64,000 nucleotides of DNA, from assembly GCF_001447155.2 (NCBI RefSeq), contig NZ_CP014754.1:186001-250000 (forward strand), read 5' to 3'. The notes under the pieces were generated by a model. It did not search any database. It was given only the letters and a program-made list of their open reading frames with translations, and was not told where the DNA came from. The position numbers were made by a program, and so were the translations under genes. This DNA comes from Marinobacter sp. LQ44. GTDB taxonomy: Bacteria; Pseudomonadota; Gammaproteobacteria; Pseudomonadales; Oleiphilaceae. Positions 35,945 through 44,601 of this stretch are shown here, piece by piece (the first letter of the stretch is position 1; each line of letters begins with the position of its first letter).

Positions 35945-36436
35945 ATGGCTGGTTATAAAATCCTGCAAGCTGAGAAGCAGGGAATCTATGTCCTGAAGTT
36001 TATTGGGGAAATCCGGCTGAACCTGTGTTCGACGCTGGATAATCTGGTTGAGTCCATCACCCGCGATCCCCAGTTCAAAACGGTTGTGGTTGATCTCACC
36101 GAAACGGAAATCATCGACAGCACGACTCTGGGCCTGCTGGCCAAGATAGCCCTGGCGGCGCAAAAACAAAGTCAGTTCTTGCCAACTCTGATCTCGACCA
36201 ATCCCGACATCACCCGCATTATCGCCTCTATGGGCTTCGACAAGATATTTATCATTGTCCGGGAGCCCGCCTCCAGAATTGAAGAGCTCGAAGAAATCCC
36301 CGTACTGAAGGCCAGTGAACAACAGGTCAGAGATAAGGTACTTGATGCCCACAAAGTATTGATGGGCATGAACAGCAAGAACAGGGAAGAATTCAAGAAC
36401 CTGGTGCGCGCGCTGGAGTGCGAAGAACCGGGCTGA
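35945..36436 (+). CDS. STAS-domain anti-sigma factor antagonist (RssC-like)
   Basis: About 163 aa. STAS fold with the phosphorylatable Ser/Thr site in TEIIDSTTLGLLAKIA and a C-terminal helical extension beyond the usual ~110 aa. It starts 13 bp after the phosphatase gene. Probably its substrate in a partner-switching module that regulates a sigma factor or another target. Confidence 0.88.
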   Translation: MAGYKILQAEKQGIYVLKFIGEIRLNLCSTLDNLVESITRDPQFKTVVVDLTETEIIDSTTLGLLAKIALAAQKQSQFLPTLISTNPDITRIIASMGFDKIFIIVREPASRIEELEEIPVLKASEQQVRDKVLDAHKVLMGMNSKNREEFKNLVRALECEEPG

Positions 36437-36491
36437 GCGTTCCGGTTATGCGTTCCCAGCGGTGCCCCTGAAGCAACAAAACGGAACAGAT

Positions 36492-37553
36492 ATGTCTGAA
36501 AATTCAACTACCCGCACCGCCGGCGCGGGCCCTCGTGACGTCGCCGTTCTGGGTGGCGGCAGTTTCGGCACGGCCATGGCCAAGGTACTTGGCGAAAATG
36601 GCCATACCGTCCACTTCTGGATGCGTGATGAGGAGCAGGCCGAGGATATTCGCCAGCACCGCACCAATAAGCGTTATATGCCGGGTATCACCCTGGAAGG
36701 TGATATTCAGCCCACGACCGATTTTGCAGACGCCGTTCGCAAGGCCGAGGTGGTGCTGGTTGCCATCCCGTCCAAGGCATTTCGTGCCGTGATCCGCGAA
36801 AACAGCCAGGTATTCCGGGATGGCCAGATTGTTGTCAGTCTGACCAAGGGTATCGAAGAGCACGGTTTCAAGCTTATGAGCGAGATTCTTCAGGAAGAGA
36901 TTCCCCGTTGTCGCTCTGGTGTGCTCAGTGGCCCCAATCTGGCAGCCGAGATCGTTAACCGTGAGCTGACGGCGACCGTGATTGCCGCCAAAGACCCGGA
37001 CGTTCGCCGGGCCATCCAGGAATTGCTGGGTTGTGAGTATTTCCGGGTCTATGCCAATGTCGACGTGTATGGGGTGGAGCTGGCCGGGGCGCTGAAGAAC
37101 ATTTACGCCATCGTAGCCGGCCTGGCCAATGCCTTGGAAATGGGCGAGAACGCCAAGGCAATGCTGATTACCCGTGGTCTGGCGGAAATGAGCCGTTTCG
37201 CGGTCAGCCTGGGTGCCAATCCGATGACCTTTATGGGGCTGGCTGGCGTGGGCGACCTGATTGCCACCTGCACCTCCAATAAAAGCCGGAACTTCCGGGT
37301 GGGTTATGCGGTCGGTAAAGGCAAGAAACTTGATGAAGCCGCGCAGGAACTGGGGCAGGTAGCGGAGGGGATCTATACCCTGAAGCTGGTCCGTGAAAAA
37401 TCGGAGGCCATTGGCATTTACATGCCTTTGGTGAGGGGGCTTTATGAAATCCTGTACGAAGAAGCCTCCATCAACGCCGTAATTAACAGCCTGATGATGG
37501 CCGTACAGAATTCCGACGTTGAGTTTATTCTGCCACGCACCATCAGTCATTAA
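36492..37553 (+). CDS. gpsA: Glycerol-3-phosphate dehydrogenase [NAD(P)+]
   Basis: About 353 aa. Makes sn-glycerol-3-phosphate for phospholipid synthesis. VAVLGGGSFGTAMAKVL binds NAD(P); VSLTKGIE, SGPNLAAEI, the catalytic Lys in GVELAGALKNIYAI and GLAGVGDLIATCTS, SRNFRVG are all present. ATG 36492 has GGAA 6 nt upstream. A polar ~14-aa N-terminal extension precedes the usual start. Follows the STAS gene by 55 bp. Confidence 0.96.
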   Translation: MSENSTTRTAGAGPRDVAVLGGGSFGTAMAKVLGENGHTVHFWMRDEEQAEDIRQHRTNKRYMPGITLEGDIQPTTDFADAVRKAEVVLVAIPSKAFRAVIRENSQVFRDGQIVVSLTKGIEEHGFKLMSEILQEEIPRCRSGVLSGPNLAAEIVNRELTATVIAAKDPDVRRAIQELLGCEYFRVYANVDVYGVELAGALKNIYAIVAGLANALEMGENAKAMLITRGLAEMSRFAVSLGANPMTFMGLAGVGDLIATCTSNKSRNFRVGYAVGKGKKLDEAAQELGQVAEGIYTLKLVREKSEAIGIYMPLVRGLYEILYEEASINAVINSLMMAVQNSDVEFILPRTISH

Positions 37554-37579
37554 GCCCGCGCCGGGCAGGGAGGATTACC

Positions 37580-38029
37580 TTGCATCTGATCATTATGCGC
37601 CATGGCGAGGCCGGCTGGCACACCCTGGATCAGGAACGGGAGCTGACAGAAGCTGGCCGGGCCGGCGTCGCCTCGGTGGCTGCACAGATCGCCAAATCTC
37701 CCTGGCGGCCGGAGAGCATCTGGTCCAGCCCATACACCCGAGCCCGGCAGACTGCGGCGATCGTGTCTGAAGTGCTCAATTGCCCGGTTGAAGAATGCCC
37801 GGTTATCACCCCGGATGACGACCCCGGAAAGTGCCTGGATCTGCTACTGGAGAACAAGGCCTCGCCGCTGATGCTGGTGTCTCACATGCCGTTCGTTGGC
37901 TGCCTGTCCACCCTGCTGGTGGATGGCCACCGCAAAGGCATACCGTTCATGACTGCGCAGGCAGTGTTGCTCGACATGCCAGTGGTGGGGCCCGGCTGCG
38001 CAGACTTGAAAGCCCAGTTTTTGCCCTGA
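37580..38029 (+). CDS. sixA: Phosphohistidine phosphatase SixA
   Basis: 149 aa (E. coli 161). Catalytic RHG motif at the N-terminus (LIIMRHGEAG), SSPYTRARQTA and SHMPFVG with the second catalytic His. TTG start at 37580 is preceded by GGGAGGA. It follows gpsA by 26 bp, as in some gammaproteobacteria. SixA dephosphorylates phosphohistidine on phosphotransfer proteins such as those of the nitrogen PTS. Confidence 0.93.
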   Translation: MHLIIMRHGEAGWHTLDQERELTEAGRAGVASVAAQIAKSPWRPESIWSSPYTRARQTAAIVSEVLNCPVEECPVITPDDDPGKCLDLLLENKASPLMLVSHMPFVGCLSTLLVDGHRKGIPFMTAQAVLLDMPVVGPGCADLKAQFLP

Positions 38030-38071
38030 TCTTGCCCATATCCAACTTCCCTTGATTGTTGCTGAGACGCC

Positions 38072-38968
38072 ATGTACAGCTTTCCGATTGAATACGTAGA
38101 GCCGGTTTTCCGGCCACCGAGTGAAGCCAAATCGCTGATACTGCCGGTCACCAACGGGTGCTCCTGGAACCAGTGCACGTTCTGTGAAATGTACACCCAA
38201 CCCCAGAAAAAATTCCGGGCGCGCAAGCCCGACGATATTCGTCGGGATATTGCCCGGGCTGCTGAAGCCTTCGAATCCGTACCGAGGGTATTTCTCGCAG
38301 ATGGCGACGCCATGGTGCTTCCAACGCGCCGGTTATTGGAGATTCTGGCAGACTTGAAGCAGGCTCTCCCCGGCCTGCGCAGGGTGTCGAGTTACTGTTT
38401 ACCCCGCAACCTCGCTAAAAAATCCGTGGAAGAACTCGTCGAATTGCGGGAAGCCGGGTTGGGAATTCTGTACGTAGGCATGGAATCCGGCGACGATGAA
38501 GTGCTTCGCCGGATCAACAAGGGCGAAACCTGGGAGTCTACCCGGTCGGCTCTGGCGAAAATAAAGCAGGCGGGGCTGACCAGCTCTGTGATGGTGCTCA
38601 ACGGTCTGGGGGGCGAGCTGCTCTCCCGGCAGCACGCCATCAACACAGCCACTCTCTGCAACGAGACTCAGCCCGATTACCTGTCCACCCTGGTGGTCAG
38701 CTTTCCCCAGGGAGAGGAGCGCTTCCGCGCCGGTTTCGGTGACGACTTCGTCCCCCTGAGCCAGCAAGGTCTGTTTGAAGAGATTCGGGTGTTTCTCGAG
38801 CACCTGGAACTGGAGAACACGATATTCCGTAGTGACCACGCATCCAATTATCTGGTACTCAAAGGCACCCTTGGGCGCGATAAGCAGCGACTTCTTGGCG
38901 AGGTTGACCTTGCCATTCGTGACCCCGGCGCTGCGCCGTTGCGTGCCGAATGGATGCGCGGTCTGTAA
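38072..38968 (+). CDS. Radical-SAM protein with CX4CX2C cluster motif
   Basis: 298 aa. The cluster motif at about 30-38 is NGCSWNQCTFCEMY, i.e. Cys-x4-Cys-x2-Cys rather than the usual Cys-x3-Cys-x2-Cys. Typical radical-SAM features follow: VFLADGDAMVLP, LREAGLGILYVGMESGDDEVLRRINKG (SAM/GXE region). No extra C-terminal cluster domain is seen. This is a widespread uncharacterised family. It overlaps no neighbour but precedes the DUF1285 gene by 17 bp. Confidence 0.88.
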   Translation: MYSFPIEYVEPVFRPPSEAKSLILPVTNGCSWNQCTFCEMYTQPQKKFRARKPDDIRRDIARAAEAFESVPRVFLADGDAMVLPTRRLLEILADLKQALPGLRRVSSYCLPRNLAKKSVEELVELREAGLGILYVGMESGDDEVLRRINKGETWESTRSALAKIKQAGLTSSVMVLNGLGGELLSRQHAINTATLCNETQPDYLSTLVVSFPQGEERFRAGFGDDFVPLSQQGLFEEIRVFLEHLELENTIFRSDHASNYLVLKGTLGRDKQRLLGEVDLAIRDPGAAPLRAEWMRGL

Positions 38969-38985
38969 CCTGGGAGTTTCCGCCA

Positions 38986-39552
38986 ATGAATATGAAGCCT
39001 GATGATATCGAACAATCGGTACAGCAACACAGCAGCGCAAAGGGGCTTCCGCCACTGCACCAGTGGCATCCGGAGTTGTCTGGTGACATGGACCTGGTGA
39101 TCACCCGCGACGGCCAGTGGCTTTACCAGGGCGCGCCGATCGCGCGTGAAGCCACGGTTAAACTGTTCTCAACCATTTTGCGCCGGGAAGAGGACGGGCA
39201 CCATTACCTGGTCACGCCGGTCGAGAAATGGCGCATCCAGGTTGAAGATACCCCGTTGTTGGCGCATTCCCTGGAGCGTAAAGGAGAGGGCGCCGGGCAA
39301 GTGCTCTCGCTGACCACCAATGTGGGTGAAGTCCTTGAGATAGGGCCTGAGCATCCCCTGGCGGTGATGCAGTACCCGAACAGCGATGAACCCCGGCCCG
39401 TGGTGCATGTCCGCCACGGCATTGAGGCCCGATTGGTGACGGCGGCCTTCTACGAGCTGGCAGGCCTGATGGAAGAGCAGCAGGAGAGTGGCGTAACCCG
39501 GTACGGCGTGCTTAGTCACGGAAAATTCTGGAAAATCGGGCAGGGCGGTTGA
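38986..39552 (+). CDS. DUF1285 family protein
   Basis: About 188 aa from the ATG at 38986 (GGGAG 10 nt upstream). Core LPPLHQWHPELSGDMDLVITRDGQWLYQGAPI and LREEDGHHYLVTPVEKWRIQVED-like sequence identify DUF1285. The family has no established function; one structure suggests a small-molecule-binding fold. Probably co-transcribed with the radical-SAM gene. Confidence 0.9.
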   Translation: MNMKPDDIEQSVQQHSSAKGLPPLHQWHPELSGDMDLVITRDGQWLYQGAPIAREATVKLFSTILRREEDGHHYLVTPVEKWRIQVEDTPLLAHSLERKGEGAGQVLSLTTNVGEVLEIGPEHPLAVMQYPNSDEPRPVVHVRHGIEARLVTAAFYELAGLMEEQQESGVTRYGVLSHGKFWKIGQGG

Positions 39553-39706
39553 AAACCGCGAACTCGCCTCTATGAATAGGGTAGAAAACGCAGTCTGTCA
39601 CTTGTTAAACTGTGTTTTCATACTTGTTACCGAGCCTGGCTCTCTAACGAGGCCTGGTGGTCGTTAGTCCCTCTGTGCAGTATGGCTGTTCACGAACACT
39701 TTCGAT

Positions 39707-39717
39707 TGCCTACAATC
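39707..39717 (+). promoter_or_regulatory. Candidate promoter -10 region for the FKBP gene
   Basis: TACAAT near 39712 with TTCACG 16 bp upstream, about 40 bp before the FKBP ATG. The -35 match is weak. Confidence 0.3.
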
Positions 39718-39753
39718 CAAATACACAGTCATTGCGACACGCAAGGAGATCAC

Positions 39754-40215
39754 ATGGCCCAACCTCGTGTTGTCACCATCCATTACACGCTCACTAACGA
39801 CCAGGGAGAGCAACTCGATTCCTCCCGTGTAGAAGGCCGTGAGCCGCTGTCTTACCTGGAAGGTGCACAAAACATTATCGGTGGACTGGAAAGTGCGCTG
39901 AACGAAAAGAACGCAGGCGATCAGGTGAAAGTATCCGTTGCTCCCGCTGAAGGTTACGGCGAAGTTAACGAAGAACTGATCCAGCCGGTTCCGCGCTCTG
40001 CCTTTGAAGGCGTAGACACCATCGAGCCGGGCATGCAGTTCCAGGCTCAGACTCCGGGCGGTCCCCAGATCGTTCGTGTTGTGGAAGTCAGCGACGAAAC
40101 CGTCACAATCGATGCCAACCACCCGCTGGCGGGGCAGACTCTGCACTTCGACGTAGAAGTGGTAGAAGCTCGCGAAGCAACTGACGAAGAGCAGGAGCAC
40201 GGCCACGTGCACTGA
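39754..40215 (+). CDS. FKBP-type peptidyl-prolyl isomerase (SlyD-like)
   Basis: 153 aa. VTIHYTLTNDQGEQLDSS, LSYLEGAQNIIGGLESALNEKNAGD and PAEGYGEVNEELIQPVPRSAF follow the SlyD/SlpA FKBP plus IF-domain pattern; the C-terminus ends in His-rich EHGHVH, a shortened version of SlyD's metal-binding tail. Start ATG 39754 has AAGGAGAT. Cytoplasmic folding catalyst. Followed by a strong terminator. Confidence 0.93.
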   Translation: MAQPRVVTIHYTLTNDQGEQLDSSRVEGREPLSYLEGAQNIIGGLESALNEKNAGDQVKVSVAPAEGYGEVNEELIQPVPRSAFEGVDTIEPGMQFQAQTPGGPQIVRVVEVSDETVTIDANHPLAGQTLHFDVEVVEAREATDEEQEHGHVH

Positions 40216-40239
40216 TCTCTTCCGAGAGGTTGATCAAAA

Positions 40240-40268
40240 AACGGCTCCTGCGGGAGCCGTTCTTTTTT
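40240..40268 (+). terminator. Intrinsic terminator after the FKBP gene
   Basis: AACGGCTCC / GGAGCCGTT, a 9-bp stem with a 4-nt loop followed by a run of Ts. Confidence 0.85.
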
Positions 40269-40282
40269 GGTTTTTTTGTGGC

Positions 40283-40311
40283 AAAAAAAATACCGGAGGC
40301 GAGCTCCGGTA
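40283..40311 (-). terminator. Intrinsic terminator of etfD
   Basis: On the minus strand TACCGGAG / CTCCGGTA, an 8-bp stem, is followed by eight Ts. It starts 21 bp after the etfD stop. Confidence 0.85.
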
Positions 40312-40332
40312 CTTTCTGGCTAGTCTACTCGT

Positions 40333-41985
40333 TTACATGTTCGGGTAGTTCGGGCCGCCACCGCCTTCCGGCGTTACCCAGGTAATGTTCTGGGCAGGAT
40401 CCTTGATGTCACAGGTCTTGCAGTGAACACAGTTCTGGGCGTTGATCTGGAACTTCTTGCCGCTGCCGTCGTCTTTCTCGACCACTTCGTATACGCCGGC
40501 CGGGCAGTAACGCTGCGCAGGCTCGTCGTACTTGGGCAGGTTGTCCTTCAGCGGAATGTCCGGATCGGTCAGCTTCAGGTGAACCGGCTGATCTTCCTCA
40601 TGGTTGGTGTTGGAGATGAACACCGAGGACAGGCGGTCAAACGTCAGCTTGTTATCCGGCTTCGGATAGTCGATCTTCTTGCACTCAGACGCCGGCTTCA
40701 GGGTGGCGTAGTCCGGAGTCGTGTCGTGGAAGGTGATCGGCAGGCTGCCGCGCAGAATGTTCTGCTCGAAGAAGGCAATGGCACCGCCGACAATGTTGCC
40801 GAATTTGTGCATGGCCGGGCCGAAGTTACGCTCGGCGTAGAGCTCCTTGTACAGCCAGCTGTCTTCGAAACGCTTCTGGAAGCTGGTGATTTCCTCACCG
40901 GTTTTGCCTTCCTTGAGAGCTTCGAATACAGCTTCCGCGCCCAGCAGGCCAGATTTCATGGCGGTGTGGGAGCCTTTGATCTTGGAACTGTTCAGGGTGC
41001 CGGCATCACAACCCAGCAACAGACCGCCCGGGAAGCTCATCTTCGGCAGGGCGTTGTAGCCGCCTTTGGCAATCGCGCGGGCGCCGTAGGCAACACGCTT
41101 GCCGCCTTCCAGGTATTTCTTGATCTCCGGATGGTACTTGAGACGCTGGAACTCCTCGAACGGGCTCAGGTGCGGGTTGCTGTAAGACAGATCGGTGATC
41201 AGGCCGACATAAACCTGGCCGTTTTCCAGGTGATACAGGAAAGAGCCGCCGGTAGAGCCGGATTCATTCAGCGGCCAGCCGGTGGTGTGAACCACCAGGC
41301 CTGGCTCGTGTTTGGCCGGGTCGATGTCCCACAACTCTTTGATGCCGATACCGTAGTGCTGAGGGTCCTTGCCTTCGTCCAGCTTGTAATCCTTGATCAG
41401 CTGCTTGCCCAGATGACCACGACAGCCTTCAGTAAACAGGGTGTACTTGGCGCGCAGTTCCATACCCGGCATATAGCCGTCTTTCTTGGAACCGTCACGG
41501 GCAACGCCCATATCACCGGTGATAATACCTTTTACCTGACCATCTTCAACGATGGTTTCAGCTGCGGCAAAGCCCGGGTAAACCTCGACACCCAGCTGTT
41601 CGGCCTGCTCAGCCAGCCAGCGGCACAGGTTGCCCAGGCTGATGATGTAGTTGCCGTGGTTGTGCATGTTCTTGGGCACAAAGGCATTGGGTACTTTGGT
41701 GGCCTTTTCCTGATTCTTCAGCAGGAAAATGTCATCACGGGTAACCGGGGTGTTCAGGGGGGCGCCTTTCTCTTTCCAGTCCGGGAAGAGTTCGTTCAGG
41801 GCCGTGGGCTCGAATACGGTGCCGGCGAGGATGTGCGCGCCGATCTCAGAACCTTTTTCAACCACACAAACGGTCAGTTCTTCGCCGGCTTCCTGCGCCA
41901 GTTGCATCACGCGGCAGGCTGCCGACAGGCCCGCAGGGCCGCCGCCGACGATCAGAACATCAAATTCCATCGATTCGCGTTCCAC
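40333..41985 (-). CDS. etfD: Electron transfer flavoprotein-ubiquinone oxidoreductase
   Basis: 550 aa. FAD motif VLIVGGGPAGLSAACRV at the N-terminus; GCDAGTLNSSKIKGSHTAMKSG in the quinone/FAD region; C-terminal [4Fe-4S] ligands in CPAGVYE, NCVHCKTCDI. Passes electrons from ETF to ubiquinone in the inner membrane, linking fatty-acid and amino-acid oxidation to respiration. GTG start at 41985 is favoured by GAGGAGA 5-6 nt upstream; an ATG five codons later is possible. Divergent from etfBA. Confidence 0.95.
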   Translation of the reverse strand: MERESMEFDVLIVGGGPAGLSAACRVMQLAQEAGEELTVCVVEKGSEIGAHILAGTVFEPTALNELFPDWKEKGAPLNTPVTRDDIFLLKNQEKATKVPNAFVPKNMHNHGNYIISLGNLCRWLAEQAEQLGVEVYPGFAAAETIVEDGQVKGIITGDMGVARDGSKKDGYMPGMELRAKYTLFTEGCRGHLGKQLIKDYKLDEGKDPQHYGIGIKELWDIDPAKHEPGLVVHTTGWPLNESGSTGGSFLYHLENGQVYVGLITDLSYSNPHLSPFEEFQRLKYHPEIKKYLEGGKRVAYGARAIAKGGYNALPKMSFPGGLLLGCDAGTLNSSKIKGSHTAMKSGLLGAEAVFEALKEGKTGEEITSFQKRFEDSWLYKELYAERNFGPAMHKFGNIVGGAIAFFEQNILRGSLPITFHDTTPDYATLKPASECKKIDYPKPDNKLTFDRLSSVFISNTNHEEDQPVHLKLTDPDIPLKDNLPKYDEPAQRYCPAGVYEVVEKDDGSGKKFQINAQNCVHCKTCDIKDPAQNITWVTPEGGGGPNYPNM

Positions 41986-42146
41986 GTTGGTCTCCTCAAA
42001 CAGCTTTTTTTAGTGGGTGTTGTATGCCCGCAGGCCTAACTCAATTCATTCAGGGGCGACATCATACCGATAAAAATGCCTATAGACGACAGCCCCGAGC
42101 CCTGAATACGGGCCCTTTGTCCCGAAAGGATAACGTATTTCAGGAA

Positions 42147-42166
42147 TCAAACAAACGTTTGTTTGA
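42147..42166. promoter_or_regulatory. PsrA-like operator between etfD and etfBA
   Basis: A perfect 20-bp palindrome, TCAAACAAACGTTTGTTTGA, containing CAAAC-N4-GTTTG. This matches the Pseudomonas PsrA site G/C-AAAC-N4-GTTT-G/C, and PsrA represses etf genes there until long-chain acyl ligands appear. It lies about 160 bp before etfD and 250 bp before etfB. The rest of the 427-bp region has no protein gene. Confidence 0.75.
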
Positions 42167-42186
42167 AATTTGCGTTTACCTTTGGC

Positions 42187-42199
42187 ATTGTACGTATAC
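42187..42199. promoter_or_regulatory. ATTGTACGTATAC motif upstream of etfB
   Basis: The same 13-mer occurs between metH and nfuA (4286-4298). It may be part of the etfB promoter or an unknown regulator's site. Confidence 0.3.
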
Positions 42200-42412
42200 A
42201 CCGAAATGTCGTGTGTTTTGAGTCGATTTTTAGTATCGTCTCATTGCCAGGCCGGGTCAACCCGGTCTATTGGCTGTGAAGGCAGTCCTGATGCGTCGAA
42301 TGGGGCTATTGACCCTGTAGACAGTAGCCTGCAGTATTACTGCGCACTATCCAGCAGGCTCCCCGTTAAGGATTGCGAGTCATTAAACCCATCGTAGAAG
42401 AACGAGGAATCT

Positions 42413-43162
42413 ATGAAGGTTCTGGTCGCTGTAAAACGAGTTATCGACTACAACGTGAAGGTGCGCGTCAAGCCGGACAACACCGGTGTTGACCTCGCCA
42501 ACGTCAAGATGGCAATGAACCCGTTCTGCGAAATCGCTGTTGAAGAAGCGGTTCGTCTGAAAGAGAAGGGCGTTGCCAGTGAAATCGTTGTTGTATCCAT
42601 TGGACCGAAAGCTGCTCAGGAGCAAATCCGTACTGCTCTGGCTCTGGGTGCTGACCGTGGTATCCACATCGAGACTGACGAAGAAGTTCAGTCCCTCGAA
42701 GCGGCCAAGCTGCTGAAGGCTGTCGTTGAGAAAGAAGAGCCGAAGCTGGTTATTCTTGGTAAACAGTCCATCGATTCCGACAACAACCAGACCGGCCAGA
42801 TGCTGGCTGCTCTGACTGGCATGGGCCAGGGCACTTTCGCTTCCGAAGTGGTTGTTGATGGCGAAAAGGTAAACGTAACCCGTGAAGTAGACGGCGGTCT
42901 GGTGACTGTTGCTCTGAACCTGCCTGCGGTTGTTACCACTGACCTGCGCCTGAACGAGCCGCGCTACGCTTCTCTGCCGAACATCATGAAAGCCAAGAAG
43001 AAGCCGCTGGACTCCATGTCTCCGGCTGATCTGGGTGTTGAAATCGCCCCGCGCCTGACCACACTGAAAGTCGAAGCTCCGGCTGCACGCCAGGCTGGTA
43101 TCAAGGTGGCTGACGTAGCTGAGCTGGTGGATAAACTGAAGAACGAAGCGAAGGTGATCTAA
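42413..43162 (+). CDS. etfB: Electron transfer flavoprotein beta subunit
   Basis: 249 aa. [39 protein letters not shown] and the AMP-site loop [24 protein letters not shown], with the C-terminal recognition-loop-like [22 protein letters not shown]. Together with EtfA it carries electrons from acyl-CoA dehydrogenases to EtfD. GAGGAAT precedes the ATG. Codon use is strongly biased, as expected of a highly expressed gene. Confidence 0.96.
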   Translation: MKVLVAVKRVIDYNVKVRVKPDNTGVDLANVKMAMNPFCEIAVEEAVRLKEKGVASEIVVVSIGPKAAQEQIRTALALGADRGIHIETDEEVQSLEAAKLLKAVVEKEEPKLVILGKQSIDSDNNQTGQMLAALTGMGQGTFASEVVVDGEKVNVTREVDGGLVTVALNLPAVVTTDLRLNEPRYASLPNIMKAKKKPLDSMSPADLGVEIAPRLTTLKVEAPAARQAGIKVADVAELVDKLKNEAKVI

Positions 43163-44104
43163 ATGAGCATCCTGGTAATTGCTGAACACGACAACAGCAG
43201 CCTCAAGCAGGCTACCCTGAATGTTGTAGCGGCTGCCAAGGCCATCGGTGGTGACATCGACGTGCTGGTTGCCGGTGAGAACGTAGGCGCCGTCGCTGAA
43301 GCCGCTGCCAAGGCAGAAGGCGTGAACAAGGTACTGGTTGCCGACAACGCTGCCTACGGTCATTTCCTGGCCGAAAACCTGGGCGAACTGGTTGCCGAAG
43401 TAGGTAAAGGCTACAGCCACATCCTGGCGGCTGCCGGTACTACCGGTAAAGACTTCATGCCGCGCGTTGCTGCGCTGCTGGACGTTGCTCAGGTGTCTGA
43501 CATCGTGCGCGTTGAATCCGAGGACACTTTTGTTCGTCCGATCTACGCGGGTAACGCCATCGCCACTGTTAAGGCAAACGACGCCATCAAGGTTATCACG
43601 GTACGCCCGACCGGTTTCGACCCGGTAGCTGCCGAAGGTGGTTCCGCATCCGTTGAGCAACTGGACGTTGTAAAAGACGCCGGCCTGTCTTCCTTCGTTG
43701 GTGAAGAGAAAGCCCAGTCTGACCGTCCGGACCTGGCTTCTGCCGGTATCGTTATCTCCGGTGGCCGCGGCATGCAGAACGGTGACAACTTCAAGATGCT
43801 GGAGCAGGTTGCTGATCTGATGGGCGCTGCCGTTGGTGCATCCCGCGCCGCGGTTGACGCTGGTTTCGTACCCAACGACATGCAGGTTGGCCAGACCGGT
43901 AAGATCGTCGCTCCGCAGCTGTACATCGCGGTCGGCATTTCCGGCGCCATCCAGCACCTGGCCGGTATGTCTGATTCCAAGGTGATCGTTGCGATCAACA
44001 AGGATGAAGAAGCACCGATCTTCCAGGTTGCTGATTACGGCCTGGTTGCGGATCTGTTTGAAGCCGTACCGCAGTTGGAAGAAGAGCTGAAGAAAGTCCT
44101 GTAA
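43163..44104 (+). CDS. etfA: Electron transfer flavoprotein alpha subunit
   Basis: 313 aa. FAD-domain signatures SGGRGMQNGDNFKMLEQVADL, VGQTGKIVAPQLYIAVGISGAIQHLAGM and INKDEEAPIFQVADYGLV. It begins at the base after the etfB stop. Forms the heterodimer that holds FAD. Confidence 0.97.
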   Translation: MSILVIAEHDNSSLKQATLNVVAAAKAIGGDIDVLVAGENVGAVAEAAAKAEGVNKVLVADNAAYGHFLAENLGELVAEVGKGYSHILAAAGTTGKDFMPRVAALLDVAQVSDIVRVESEDTFVRPIYAGNAIATVKANDAIKVITVRPTGFDPVAAEGGSASVEQLDVVKDAGLSSFVGEEKAQSDRPDLASAGIVISGGRGMQNGDNFKMLEQVADLMGAAVGASRAAVDAGFVPNDMQVGQTGKIVAPQLYIAVGISGAIQHLAGMSDSKVIVAINKDEEAPIFQVADYGLVADLFEAVPQLEEELKKVL

Positions 44105-44122
44105 CTTTCTGATAGTTGGATC

Positions 44123-44150
44123 AAAAAAGGCGCCTCAGGGCGCCTTTTTT
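44123..44150. terminator. Bidirectional terminator after etfA
   Basis: AAAAAAGGCGCC-TCAG-GGCGCCTTTTTT: perfect 12-bp arms, A-tract on one side and T-tract on the other. Serves etfBA and, on the other strand, overlaps the end of the 151-aa gene. Confidence 0.9.
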
Positions 44151-44590
44151 GGTTTTGACGCAATGCGCTTTTCCGCTTTGCTGATAATCAGTGTGTCTGC
44201 CAGGATGTGCAGGGCGCGATTGGTGGTTCTCACCGCCTGATAAACCTGCTCACTTTTCTGGTGATGGGTTTGCCGGGCTTTGCGGGTGCTGTCTTTGAAC
44301 TCCTCATCCTTGGAGAACATGTCGATCAGACCGAAGGTGGTGTTGGCTATCGCCTTATGAACCTTCTCAACCGCAGAAGCGCCGCCAGAGACGGTATCTT
44401 CGAGAAGTCGGGCCCGGTTGCGCACTTCCGCCAGGTCCATCCTGCTCTTCTGGATGGCGCTGCGGGCCGCAATTCGATGGGCATTGAGGATCAGTAACCG
44501 TTTTCGGGTTTGGTTCGACAGACGGAACCCCGAAAAAAGAAGCGTTGCAGCGCCGGCGAGGCAAATGATGATTAGAACCTGAGAGACCAT
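44135..44590 (-). CDS. Membrane-anchored hypothetical protein (151 aa)
   Basis: One N-terminal transmembrane helix (about 4-20) followed by a long charged helical region (LNAHRIAARSAIQKSRMDLAEVR; TRKARQTHHQKSEQVYQAVR) likely to form a cytoplasmic coiled coil. Lies 11 bp after the 117-aa gene on the same strand and converges on etfA. Family not recognised. Confidence 0.65.
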   Translation of the reverse strand: MVSQVLIIICLAGAATLLFSGFRLSNQTRKRLLILNAHRIAARSAIQKSRMDLAEVRNRARLLEDTVSGGASAVEKVHKAIANTTFGLIDMFSKDEEFKDSTRKARQTHHQKSEQVYQAVRTTNRALHILADTLIISKAEKRIASKPKKAP

Positions 44591-44601
44591 AGCCGTGCTC
44601 C

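Noticed and set aside
36504..37550. 348-codon open frame antisense to gpsA
   Set aside because: Complement of the conserved gpsA gene; no start signals.
40423..42039. 538-codon open frame on the plus strand across etfD
   Set aside because: It lies fully antisense to the intact etfD gene, has no ribosome binding site and no recognisable protein features. Strong codon bias of etfD suppresses stops in this frame.
42383..43957. 524-codon open frame on the minus strand across etfB and etfA
   Set aside because: Antisense to both genes and crossing their junction; composition (rich in Gln, His, Ser, Asn) reflects the complement of biased etf codons.
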